NCBI GenBank assembly: GCA_005888095.1
Contig: VBKF01000101.1
Location: forward strand, 543-64,542
Source: Deltaproteobacteria bacterium
GTDB lineage: Bacteria; Desulfobacterota; Binatia; DP-6
DNA: 64,000 nucleotides
Direction of reading: 5' to 3'
The number at the start of each line of letters is the position of its first letter. Within the stretch, counting starts at the first letter, position 1. Positions 1 to 7,542 of the stretch are shown one piece after another. The position numbers were made by a program, and so were the translations under genes. Under the pieces are notes generated by a model. The model searched no databases, was not told where the DNA came from, and saw only the letters and a program-made list of their open reading frames with translations.

Positions 1-1
1 C

Positions 2-382
2 TCACGCTGGGTCTTCCCGAACGCGACGAACACCGGGCCCGACAACGGCGACACCTTCGTGCGGACCGTGTTCCGCCCCGCGCTCCTCCGTGCCGGCATC
101 GACTGCGAGACCATCACGACGGAGACCCGGCGCGTGCGGGCGGGGAAGGGCTACCGGGAGATCACAAAGCGGACCCCCCACGTCGAGCACACGTTCCGCT
201 GGAAAGACCTGCGGCACACGTTCGCGTCCTGGCTGCGGCAGAAAGGCGTCGGCCTCGACAGCATAGGTGCTCTCCTCGGCCACCGTCCTAACAGCCGGAT
301 GACGGGGCGGTACGCCCATCTGACGGCCGACATGAAGCGGACAGACGTCGAGCGGCTGTCGGGTATGGTCACCATCCACTGA
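2..382 (+). CDS. Tyrosine recombinase (phage-type integrase), C-terminal part
   Basis: This is the 3' end of a gene that begins left of the window; the frame is open from base 2 and ends at TGA 380-382. It would catalyse site-specific integration or excision of a mobile element. The visible 126 residues hold the C-terminal catalytic boxes: WKDLRHTFASWL (box with the second catalytic Arg), ALLGH (third His box) and the tyrosine in RYAHL. The first residue of the usual HxxR box is Lys here (KDLR), a deviation known to be tolerated in some phage integrases. The first catalytic Arg and the arm-binding domain are off the window. The gene points at the 3' end of a tRNA-Glu gene 107 bases away, the usual arrangement at the end of an element integrated in a tRNA. 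Confidence 0.85.
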   Translation, partial: SRWVFPNATNTGPDNGDTFVRTVFRPALLRAGIDCETITTETRRVRAGKGYREITKRTPHVEHTFRWKDLRHTFASWLRQKGVGLDSIGALLGHRPNSRMTGRYAHLTADMKRTDVERLSGMVTIH

Positions 383-394
383 TGACGCCGACAA

Positions 395-425
395 AAGTGC
401 CAGGAGAAGTGCCAGTCTGGCACTT
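395..425. repeat. Direct and inverted AAGTGCCAG repeats between integrase and tRNA-Glu
   Basis: AAGTGCCAG occurs at 395-403 and again at 407-415. The second copy forms a perfect 8+3+8 inverted repeat with TGGCACTT at 418-425. Such short repeats next to an integrase gene can be arm-type integrase or excisionase binding sites, or the hairpin may end integrase transcription. No T-run follows, so a classical intrinsic terminator is less likely. The function is inferred from position. Confidence 0.5.
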
Positions 426-488
426 CCGCTCATGAGGCAGGGAGCACGAGGGTGAGCGAAGCCCGCGGAAGAGCGCGAGAATCGCGAG

Positions 489-563
489 CGTCCCCGGCGG
501 GATTCGAACCCACGTTACCGGCGTGAAAGGCCGGTGTCCTAGGCCAGACTAGACGACGGGGAC
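489..563 (-). tRNA. tRNA-Glu (anticodon TTC)
   Basis: On the minus strand the gene folds into a standard cloverleaf. It starts GTCCCCG, carries a CTTTCAC anticodon loop with TTC (reads GAA), a GTTCGAAT T-loop, and ends GGGGAC plus discriminator G. CCA is not encoded. Its 3' end faces the integrase fragment, making it the probable attachment site of an element lying to the left. It is followed on the + strand by a roughly 110-base gap (564-674) in which no other gene is visible. Confidence 0.95.
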
Positions 564-674
564 GCAAGGGCCGCGGGGCGCGGAGTTGCCCGCCCCAGCT
601 AGTACAGCGCCCTGGGGCAGTCAAACGCGCTGGCGGCTTGACGTCCAGGCTCCCCGCGTCGAGAACGACCCGGA

Positions 675-1775
675 ATGCGGGTCCTGTTCGTCAACGCGAA
701 CCGCAGCGCCGCCTACGGTGGCGTCGAGCGCTGGATGATCGAGGCCGCATGCGGCCTCGCCGGACGCGGCCACGTCTGCACGCTGCTCGGGCGGCCCGGG
801 ACGGCGTGGCTCCGCGCGGCCCGGAGCCGCGGCGTGCCCGCTCGTGAAGGCATCCGCGGCGCCTGGATCCAGCGCGTGTTCCGGGTCCGCGCCGCGATGC
901 GCGACTTCCGGCCCGACGTCGTCGTCGCCAAGGCGAAGAAGGCGGCGCGCATGGCGGCCTTCGGGCGCTCGACGGGCGGCGGCGGGCGCGCCGTGCTGTT
1001 CTTCGGCGCGACGCACGAGCTCGAGCCGAGCCGCGCCGTCGACCGTCTCACGTGGCGCGCGCTCGACGCGGCCATCGTGGTCGCTGCCGGCGTCGCCGAG
1101 TGGTACGTCGAGCGCGGGTTCGGCCCGCCGAGCAAGCTCCACGTCCTCTGGAACGGCGTCGAGCTGTCGGCGTTCGAGCGCGCGACGACACGGGCGGCGG
1201 CGACGCGTGCGGCGCTCGGCCTCGCGCCGGACGAGCTCGCGATCGGGACGGTCGGGCGGCTCGCCTGGCAGAAGGGTCTCGGCGACCTCCTCGCGGCCGC
1301 CGAGCTCGTGCGGACGCGCGTGCCGCGCGCACGCTTCTTCGTGATCGGCGGCGGTCGCGACGCGGCACAGGTGGCGGCCGCGGCCGCGGCGCCCGGCCTG
1401 GACGGGGCGGTCACCCTCCTCGGTCAGCGTGACGACGTCCCGGACCTGCTCGCCGCCATGGACATCGTCGTGCAGAGCTCGCGGCGCGAGGGGATGGCGC
1501 AGGCGACGCTGGAGGCGATGGCCGCGGGGCGGGCGGTCGTCTCGACCGCCACCGTCGGAGCCGGGGAAGCGATCGAGGACGGTGTCAGCGGGCTCATCGT
1601 CCCCGTGCGGGACTCGAACGCCCTCGCCGACCGGCTCGTCGCCCTCGCCGTCGATCCGGCGCGCCGGCGCGCGCTCGGGGAGGCGGCGCGGCGGCGCATC
1701 GCCGAGCGCTTCACGACGGCGCACATGCTCGACCGCTGCGAGGCCATCCTCGGGGCGATCGTCGCCGCCGGGTAG
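675..1775 (+). CDS. Glycosyltransferase family 4 (group 1) protein
   Basis: A 366-residue GT-B fold glycosyltransferase, likely transferring a sugar from a nucleotide-sugar donor to a lipid or polysaccharide acceptor at the cytoplasmic face of the membrane. The N-terminal half starts with a Rossmann strand and a glycine turn (MRVLFVNANRSAAYGGVE) that binds acceptor. The C-terminal donor domain has GTVGRLAWQKG and the retaining-GT E-x7-E motif (EGMAQATLE, about residues 272-280) followed by GVSGLIVP. Length is normal for the family. The ATG has only a weak GGA upstream. The MFS gene starts 22 bases downstream in the same direction. The true substrate cannot be told from sequence; an LPS or exopolysaccharide role is plausible because there is no dedicated cluster around it. 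Confidence 0.85.
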   Translation: MRVLFVNANRSAAYGGVERWMIEAACGLAGRGHVCTLLGRPGTAWLRAARSRGVPAREGIRGAWIQRVFRVRAAMRDFRPDVVVAKAKKAARMAAFGRSTGGGGRAVLFFGATHELEPSRAVDRLTWRALDAAIVVAAGVAEWYVERGFGPPSKLHVLWNGVELSAFERATTRAAATRAALGLAPDELAIGTVGRLAWQKGLGDLLAAAELVRTRVPRARFFVIGGGRDAAQVAAAAAAPGLDGAVTLLGQRDDVPDLLAAMDIVVQSSRREGMAQATLEAMAAGRAVVSTATVGAGEAIEDGVSGLIVPVRDSNALADRLVALAVDPARRRALGEAARRRIAERFTTAHMLDRCEAILGAIVAAG

Positions 1776-1797
1776 AGGCGTGCTACAAGGGAGCGGC

Positions 1798-3081
1798 ATG
1801 CTCCCCGAAGCGACAGGCGAGGCGATGCCGCGCGCCGGGGCGCGCCGCTGGCTGATCAACGGCTTTCCGGCGCTCCGGCATCGGAACTTTCGCCTGTTCG
1901 TCGCCGGCCAGGGCGTGTCGCTGATCGGGACGTGGATGCAGAGCGTGGCGCAGAGCTGGCTCGTGTACCGGCTCTCGGGCTCCCGCTTCGCCCTCGGCCT
2001 GGTTGCGTTCGCCGGCTACCTTCCGATCCTCTGCCTCGCGCCCGCCGCGGGCGTGGTGGCCGACCGCGTCGACCGCCAGCGGCTGATCATCCTCACCCAG
2101 GCGCTGGCGATGCTGCTCGCACTGGCCCTCGGCGTGCTCGTCGCGGCGAGGGCCGTGAGCGTGCCCGCCGTCGTGCTCGTCGCGGGCTGCCTCGGGGCGG
2201 TCAGCGCCTTCGACATCCCGGTGCGTCAGTCCTTCATCGTCGAGATGGTCGGAGCCGAGGACCTGCCCAACGCCATCGCGCTCAACTCGTCGATCTTCAA
2301 CGCCGCACGCGTGGTCGGACCGGCGCTCGCCGGGAGCCTGGTGGCGGCGGTCGGCGAGGCGGCCTGCTTCTTCCTGAACGCCGCCAGCTATCTGGCCGTG
2401 CTCGCGGCCCTCCTCTCCATGCGTCTCGAGCGCATCCGCCGATCCGGCGAGGCGCCCGCGCACGTGCTCGCGGGCTTCCTCTCCGGCCTCGACTACGTGC
2501 GCCGCGAGCCGGCGCTTCGCAACCTGCTCGTGCTGCTCGGGGTGGTGAGCGGGCTCGGGCTTCAGTATGCGATCTTGATCCCGGTTTTCGCCAAGGAGAT
2601 CTTCCATGCGGGGGCCACCGGATACGGTCTCCTGGTCACCGCTGCGGGGATCGGCTCGGTGGTCTCCGCGCTCCATCTGGCGGCGCGCCGCTATTCGCGC
2701 GCGCAGCACCGGCGGAACCTGCTGGTGGGACTCGCCATGTTCTCGATCGGCGTTCTCGGGCTGACCGCCAGCCGGCGGCTCGGGCTGGCGCTCTGGTTCC
2801 AGGCGCTCGCCGGCTACGGCGCGATCCGCTACCTCGCGACCACGAACACGCTGCTCCAGCTCCTCGTCGACGAGCGTTACCGGGGTCGGGTCATGGGCCT
2901 GCACACGGTGATGTTCCTCGGCACGGCGTCGGCGGGCAGCCTGGTGGTCGGCGCGCTCGCGCAGAAGTTCGGGGCCTCGCCCGCGGCCGCGTTCGCGGGG
3001 AGCGTGTCGCTGGCCTGCGTGTGCTGGCTCGGGACGCGGCTCAGGCGCCTCGCCGTGCGGGAGCGCCGAGCGGCTGCTTGA
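1798..3081 (+). CDS. MFS transporter (EntS/MFS_3-like exporter)
   Basis: A 427-residue inner-membrane carrier with about 12 hydrophobic segments. The N-terminal FRLFVAGQGVSLIGTWMQSV is typical of the MFS_3/enterobactin-exporter-like group, and the cytoplasmic loop between helices 2 and 3 reads GVVADRVDRQR, the MFS signature loop. It probably exports a small molecule by proton antiport. The frame is open well upstream, inside the glycosyltransferase gene, but the start chosen is ATG 1798, preceded by AAGGGA and followed by the first conserved helix. It follows the glycosyltransferase by 22 bases and may be cotranscribed. The substrate is unknown. Confidence 0.85.
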   Translation: MLPEATGEAMPRAGARRWLINGFPALRHRNFRLFVAGQGVSLIGTWMQSVAQSWLVYRLSGSRFALGLVAFAGYLPILCLAPAAGVVADRVDRQRLIILTQALAMLLALALGVLVAARAVSVPAVVLVAGCLGAVSAFDIPVRQSFIVEMVGAEDLPNAIALNSSIFNAARVVGPALAGSLVAAVGEAACFFLNAASYLAVLAALLSMRLERIRRSGEAPAHVLAGFLSGLDYVRREPALRNLLVLLGVVSGLGLQYAILIPVFAKEIFHAGATGYGLLVTAAGIGSVVSALHLAARRYSRAQHRRNLLVGLAMFSIGVLGLTASRRLGLALWFQALAGYGAIRYLATTNTLLQLLVDERYRGRVMGLHTVMFLGTASAGSLVVGALAQKFGASPAAAFAGSVSLACVCWLGTRLRRLAVRERRAAA

Positions 3082-3162
3082 GCGCGAAGATGCTCTGTTG
3101 CCGGACGTAACCGCGGCGCATAACGCTTGTTCACTGGGCGCGCCGCTGGGAAGGAGATCGCC

Positions 3163-5307
3163 GTGCAGGGAAGTAGAGGACGTCCGTGTCTCGTATCGCT
3201 GTTGGCGATCGGACTGCTCGTCTGCACTTCGGGGCCGACCCGGGCGGCCGAGGACGTAGAGCCGCCCGCCCCGCCCGAAGCGACGGCCCCGCCCGAGGCC
3301 CCGGCGGCGGAGGAGGCACCAGCCGCCCCCGAAGCGCCAGCGCCGCCCGAGGCACCAGCGACCAGGACGACTCCGCCGCGCCTGAGCTTCTTCAACGGCG
3401 AAGTGTCGTTCTGGCGCCCGGGAGCGGAGGACTGGGCGCCGGCGCATGTGAATACGCCGCTCGCTGCGGGTGACTCGCTCTACGCCGGGCAGGGCGCGAA
3501 CCTCGAGCTGCAGGCCGGGCCGCGTGCCTACGTGCGCGCGGGGGGCGAGACCGATCTCGGGCTGGAGGACGTCGAGCCGGACTTCCAGCAGCTCAAGGTC
3601 ACCGCGGGTCACGTGGCGCTCGATCTCCGGAGCCTCGAGCGCGGGCATACGGTCGAGCTCGACACACCGCACCTCGCGGTCACCATCGAGCAGGCAGGCT
3701 ACTACCGCGCCGACGTCGACGACGAGGCCACCACCTTCAGCAGCCGCCGCGGCGGCCGCGCGAGCGTCGTCCCGGCTGGCGGCGAAGCGCTCGACGTGGG
3801 GCCGAACGAGGAGGCGATCGTGAAGGGCACGGAGAGCCCGCAGGTCGAGCGCTACGCGGCTCCCAAGCTGGACGCATGGGACCGCTGGAACTACGAGCGC
3901 AGCGATCAACTCCTGAACCCGAAGAGCGCGCGCTATCTCCCCGAGGGCGTGTCCGGGGGCGACGACCTCGATCACTACGGCCGCTGGCACACCGAACCCG
4001 ACTACGGCGCGGTCTGGGTTCCGAGCGCCGTGCCGGCCGGCTGGGTTCCGTACAGCACCGGGCGCTGGATCTGGGACCCGTTTTACGGCTGGACCTGGGT
4101 CGACGACGCGCCGTGGGGCTGGGCACCGTTCCACTACGGCCGCTGGGTGTTCGCGGGCGGCGTGTGGGGATGGGCGCCAGGGCCGATCGTCGTCGCCCCG
4201 GTCTACGCGCCCGCGCTCGTCGCGTTCTTCGGTGGCAGCGGGGTCTCGGTGTCGGTCGGTCTCGGCGTGCCCGTCGTCAGTTGGGTGGCGCTCGGCTGGG
4301 GCGAGCCGTGCATCCCGTGGTGGGGACCGCCGGCGTTCATCGGCGTGCCCTGGTGGGGAGGGTGGGGCGGCCCGCGCGTGGTCAACAACGTGATCATCCA
4401 GCGGACGACGATCATCCATGCGAACCAGGTGAACATCTTCCGCAACGCACGGCTCCACAACGCCATCGTCGGCGTCAGGCGGGACGACTTCGGACGCGGC
4501 GTCGGCAAGCACTTCCGCCTCGGACCGTCGGCGCTCCGGCACTTGAATCCGGTGCGCGGCGTACCGCCGGTGCGGCCGACGCCGGCGAGCCTCGTGCCGG
4601 GGAGGAACCACGCCCGGCGGCCGCCCGAGCACCTGCACGCGCGGCAAGTGGTGGCGACCCGCGCGCCTCGCGATCACGCCGCGCCGCTCAGGGCCGTCGG
4701 CCTGAACCCAGGGGCGGCGGCGCCGCCGCCGCGGCTGGTCGCCCCGCCTCGGGCACGTGCTCGCGCCGAGCAGGGGCCGGCGGCCGGCGGGGTGCATCCC
4801 GGCGCACGCCCGCATCCGGGCGGCGCGCCACGCGTCGGAGGGGCGGAGCGTCCCGCGCCGCCGGCGCACGGTCGGGCGACGCGGCCCGGTAGCGGCGAGG
4901 GCTCCCCACCTGCGGAACGTGAGGCGCGGCCGCCTGCCGCACGGCCACGGCGCCAGCCCGGCGAGGGCCACCGGCCGCAGCGCGAAGCCCTGCCGCCCCC
5001 AGCGCCAGGCGAGCGCACGGAGAGACGTGCCGCGCCGCCACCGGTGCCCCGCGCGGAGCGGTCGTTCCCGCGTTCAGCTCCGGCCCCCGGCGTGCGGCGG
5101 GAGCCCGTGCCGCATCCCGGGCCGGGCGGCGGCATGAGACGGGAGCCCGCGCCGCATCCGCCGGCGGTCGGCCAGCCGCCGACGGGCGCACGGCCTCGGG
5201 CCCCTCGTCGGCCGGCCGCTCCGCCCCCGGGGGCGAGCGGGCCTCGGGGGCCCGCCAATCCCCACGGGGCGCGCCGGCGTCCGCCGCGCTACGCCGGGGC
5301 CGGCTGA
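3163..5307 (+). CDS. Secreted FecR-domain / DUF6600-type protein with Pro/Arg-rich tail
   Basis: A protein of about 714 residues. GTG 3163 is chosen because AAGGAG lies six bases upstream and a signal peptide (CLVSLLAIGLLVCTSG...AA) follows directly; GTG 3127 is an in-frame alternative without a ribosome site. After an Ala/Pro/Glu linker comes a FecR-like beta domain (roughly residues 65-210, LSFFNGEVSFWRPG...). Next is a Trp-rich block (about 250-350) with repeated W-V-P/W-G-W-A-P motifs typical of DUF6600 proteins of Gram-negatives. The last 230 or so residues are low-complexity Pro/Arg/Ala. It is probably periplasmic or surface attached and envelope related. No FecI/FecA partner is nearby, so iron signalling is not supported. 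The exact function is unknown. Confidence 0.75.
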   Translation: MQGSRGRPCLVSLLAIGLLVCTSGPTRAAEDVEPPAPPEATAPPEAPAAEEAPAAPEAPAPPEAPATRTTPPRLSFFNGEVSFWRPGAEDWAPAHVNTPLAAGDSLYAGQGANLELQAGPRAYVRAGGETDLGLEDVEPDFQQLKVTAGHVALDLRSLERGHTVELDTPHLAVTIEQAGYYRADVDDEATTFSSRRGGRASVVPAGGEALDVGPNEEAIVKGTESPQVERYAAPKLDAWDRWNYERSDQLLNPKSARYLPEGVSGGDDLDHYGRWHTEPDYGAVWVPSAVPAGWVPYSTGRWIWDPFYGWTWVDDAPWGWAPFHYGRWVFAGGVWGWAPGPIVVAPVYAPALVAFFGGSGVSVSVGLGVPVVSWVALGWGEPCIPWWGPPAFIGVPWWGGWGGPRVVNNVIIQRTTIIHANQVNIFRNARLHNAIVGVRRDDFGRGVGKHFRLGPSALRHLNPVRGVPPVRPTPASLVPGRNHARRPPEHLHARQVVATRAPRDHAAPLRAVGLNPGAAAPPPRLVAPPRARARAEQGPAAGGVHPGARPHPGGAPRVGGAERPAPPAHGRATRPGSGEGSPPAEREARPPAARPRRQPGEGHRPQREALPPPAPGERTERRAAPPPVPRAERSFPRSAPAPGVRREPVPHPGPGGGMRREPAPHPPAVGQPPTGARPRAPRRPAAPPPGASGPRGPANPHGARRRPPRYAGAG

Positions 5308-5434
5308 GCCTTCCGTCCAAGGAACCGTGCACGGCCGCGGCACCCGGGCGCGCATGCCGGCCGGGCCGCGGCCCCGTGCCCTGCATCGATGGCCAGCCAG
5401 GAGGCACGGGCCCTGCTGAAGGTCGAGGCAAGCC

Positions 5435-5824
5435 ATGGCGGACGACTCGGTGCTCGATCCTGGCGAGGAGGAGGCGTTCGCCGAGTTCCCCGTCGACCTC
5501 GCCGCGACGTCGGCCGTCGGCTTCATCGTCGGCGGGCTCACCGCCGCTGCCGTGTACGCGTGTTATCCGCCGGTTCACGGGCGTGCGCCGATCATCGCCA
5601 CGGGCGTCGGCTCGGTCGTGCTGATCGGGGCGCTCTACCTGGTCGTGGCCCGACTCGCGCGGCTCCGGGCCGCGGACTGGCTGGTCGTCGGGTACGCGGT
5701 CGCGCTGGTCGGGGTGGCCGCCTTCCTGATCGCCGTCGAAGGTGTCCAGGTACTGCGCGACCACGTCCCCTCGCACCTGGGCGTCCCGGTGGCAGGTGTC
5801 GCGTCGCGCCGGCCCGCGGCCTGA
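5435..5824 (+). CDS. Small integral membrane protein, unknown function
   Basis: A 129-residue protein that I do not recognise. An acidic N-terminus (DPGEEEAFAEF) precedes three hydrophobic segments at roughly residues 22-42, 50-70 and 82-105, with an Arg-rich loop between the second and third. It ends in a short basic tail. It lies 126 bases after the FecR-type gene and 56 bases before the tetR start, separated from the latter by the operator palindrome. It could belong to the preceding transcription unit. No catalytic motif is visible. Confidence 0.6.
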   Translation: MADDSVLDPGEEEAFAEFPVDLAATSAVGFIVGGLTAAAVYACYPPVHGRAPIIATGVGSVVLIGALYLVVARLARLRAADWLVVGYAVALVGVAAFLIAVEGVQVLRDHVPSHLGVPVAGVASRRPAA

Positions 5825-5855
5825 CCCCTTTCTCCGCCGCCCGCGATCTGCTAGC

Positions 5856-5877
5856 GAGAACTGACCCGTCAGTTCTC
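5856..5877. promoter_or_regulatory. Operator palindrome of the TetR-RND efflux operon
   Basis: A perfect inverted repeat, GAGAACTGAC then CC then GTCAGTTCTC (10+2+10), ends three bases before the GTG start of the tetR gene. The ACTGAC..GTCAGT core is like operators of AcrR/TetR-type efflux regulators. It is a strong candidate for autoregulation by the adjacent repressor. There is no Shine-Dalgarno sequence between it and the start codon. Confidence 0.75.
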
Positions 5878-5880
5878 TCC

Positions 5881-6477
5881 GTGAACCACACCAGCCGACA
5901 GCAGGTGAAACGCGACCGGATACTCGCCGCGGCCACTGCCGTGTTCGCGGAGCGGGACTTTCACCAGGTGCACGTGAGCGAGGTGGCCTCGCGCGCGGGC
6001 GTCGGCAAGGGCACGGTCTATCTCTATTTTCCGACCAAGGACGACCTCCATCGCGGTGCGCTCGAGGCGAGTCTCGAGCGGCTTGCGGGCGAGGTCGAGC
6101 GGGCGGCCACGGCCGACGCGCCGCCCGACGCCGTGCTCGAGGAGATGGTGCTCCGCATCCTCCGCTTCTTCTGGCGGCGGCCGCACCTCCTGACGCTCGT
6201 GCAGCGCTACGAGCAACGCTACGAGCGCGCGGCGCGCGAGCGCCGGCAGCGCGTGCGGCAGGCGATCGAGCGCGTGCTCGTGCGCCACCGCCTGGCACGC
6301 GGGGCGTTGCGGGGCCTCGCCGCGGCCTTCCTGCTCGGTCTCGCGCGCGCCGCCATCCTGGAGCACCGGGCCGAGGACCGCCCCGAGCTCTACGCCAGCT
6401 GGGTGGTCCGGGTGTATTTCCGTGGCCTCGAGCGCGCGCAGGAGCCCGCGGCGCGGCGGCGGAGGGCCGCGGGATGA
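5881..6477 (+). CDS. TetR-family transcriptional repressor of the efflux operon
   Basis: A 198-residue regulator. The N-terminal helix-turn-helix (about residues 10-57) contains ILAAATAVFAERDF and VASRAGVGKGTVYLYFPTKDDL, a textbook TetR DNA-binding region; the C-terminal half is the variable ligand/dimer domain. The frame stays open far upstream, but GTG 5881 is where family homology starts and is immediately preceded by the palindrome at 5856-5877. It overlaps the next gene by ATGA (6474-6477), so it is translationally coupled to the membrane-fusion protein. By analogy with AcrR it should repress its own operon until a pump substrate binds. The ligand is unknown. Confidence 0.9.
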   Translation: MNHTSRQQVKRDRILAAATAVFAERDFHQVHVSEVASRAGVGKGTVYLYFPTKDDLHRGALEASLERLAGEVERAATADAPPDAVLEEMVLRILRFFWRRPHLLTLVQRYEQRYERAARERRQRVRQAIERVLVRHRLARGALRGLAAAFLLGLARAAILEHRAEDRPELYASWVVRVYFRGLERAQEPAARRRRAAG

Positions 6478-7532
6478 CGCGACGGGCCGCCGCGCTGGTC
6501 GTTGCGCTCGGCCTCGCGGCCGCCGCCTGCGGCGAGCGCTCGCGGGCCGAGCCGTCGACCGCGACCAAGCCGGAGCCGGTGACGGTCACGGTCGCGAACA
6601 CGGCCGTGCGGCCCATCGAGCGCACGGTGTCGGTGGTCGGCACGCTGGCACCGACCGCGCAGGCCGAGGTGGCGAGCGACATCGAGGGACGGCTGGTCGC
6701 CATCGAGGCCGACCTCGGCGATCGCGTGCACCCCGAGCAGGTGCTGGCGCGTGTGCGCGAGGACGAGATCCGGGCGAAGCTGCGGGAGGCCGAGGCGAGC
6801 CTCGAGAAGGCCGTCGCCGACGAGGGCAGGGGCCGTCCGCTGCACGGCAACGGCGTCATCTCGGCCCAGGAGTACGAGCAGGTGCGGACGGCGCTCGAGG
6901 TGGCGCGGGCGCGGCGCGACCAGCTCCGCATCCAGCTCGAGCGCGCCGCCATCCGCTCGCCGCTCGAAGGCTCCGTCGCCGCCCGCCTCCTCGACGCGGG
7001 CTGCTACGTGAAGCCGGGGACGGTGGTCTTCCGGCTGGTGCAGGACGACCCGCTCAAGTTCCGCGGCGACGTCCCGGAGCGCGATGTCCCGGCGCTCGCC
7101 GCCGGTCAGGACGTGCGCATCACCGTCGACGCCTTCCCGGGCGAGACCTTCGTCGGCCACGTGAGCCGCGTCGGCGCGGCCTCCGATCCGGCCGTCCGCT
7201 CGCTCGCCTTCGAGGCGCTGGTGTCCAACGAGGACCACCGCCTCCGCCCGGGCTTCTTCGGCCACGGCGAGGTGGTGGTGCGGCGCGACGAGCGGGCGCT
7301 GGCCGTGCCGCGGAGCGCGCTCAGCACGTTCGCGGGCGTCACCAAGCTCTTCGTCATCGAGGACGGCGTCGCGCGCGAGCGACAGGTCGTCGTCGGCGTC
7401 GACCTCGGCGACGGCTGGGTGGAGGTGACCGAGGGGGTCGCGCGCGGCACCCAGGTGGCGACCAGCGGCCTCTCCAAGCTCGCCGACGGCACGCCGGTCG
7501 TCGTGCGGGCCGACGCCCCGCCCGGGGCCTGA
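6474..7532 (+). CDS. RND efflux periplasmic adaptor (membrane fusion lipoprotein, HlyD/AcrA type)
   Basis: A 352-residue adaptor that would link the inner-membrane RND pump to an outer-membrane channel. The signal sequence ends at AAAAC with Cys19, suggesting lipidation. A barrel/lipoyl half-motif (VVGTLAPTAQAEVASDIEGRLVAIEADLGDRV region) is followed by a short alpha-hairpin (about residues 98-155), the second lipoyl half (IRSPLEGSVAARLLDAGCYV) and beta-barrel and membrane-proximal domains. The hairpin is shorter than in AcrA. The start overlaps the tetR stop (ATGA), and the pump gene follows after 10 bases. Confidence 0.9.
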   Translation: MTRRAAALVVALGLAAAACGERSRAEPSTATKPEPVTVTVANTAVRPIERTVSVVGTLAPTAQAEVASDIEGRLVAIEADLGDRVHPEQVLARVREDEIRAKLREAEASLEKAVADEGRGRPLHGNGVISAQEYEQVRTALEVARARRDQLRIQLERAAIRSPLEGSVAARLLDAGCYVKPGTVVFRLVQDDPLKFRGDVPERDVPALAAGQDVRITVDAFPGETFVGHVSRVGAASDPAVRSLAFEALVSNEDHRLRPGFFGHGEVVVRRDERALAVPRSALSTFAGVTKLFVIEDGVARERQVVVGVDLGDGWVEVTEGVARGTQVATSGLSKLADGTPVVVRADAPPGA

Positions 7533-7542
7533 CGGGTCGCGC

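Noticed and set aside
599-624. Minus-strand TTGACT and TACTAG as a tRNA-Glu promoter
   Set aside because: The spacer is only 14 bases, too short for a normal sigma-70-type promoter.
3098-3126. TTGCCG and CATAAC before the FecR-like gene as a promoter
   Set aside because: The spacer is about 15 bases and the matches are weak; not enough support.
1783-4971. 1062-codon minus-strand frame
   Set aside because: Antisense to the MFS and FecR-like genes, Arg/His/Pro-rich, typical of a high-GC shadow frame.
5389-5880. Upstream extension of the tetR frame
   Set aside because: It overlaps the small membrane protein gene in another frame and lacks TetR homology; the GTG after the operator is the likely start.
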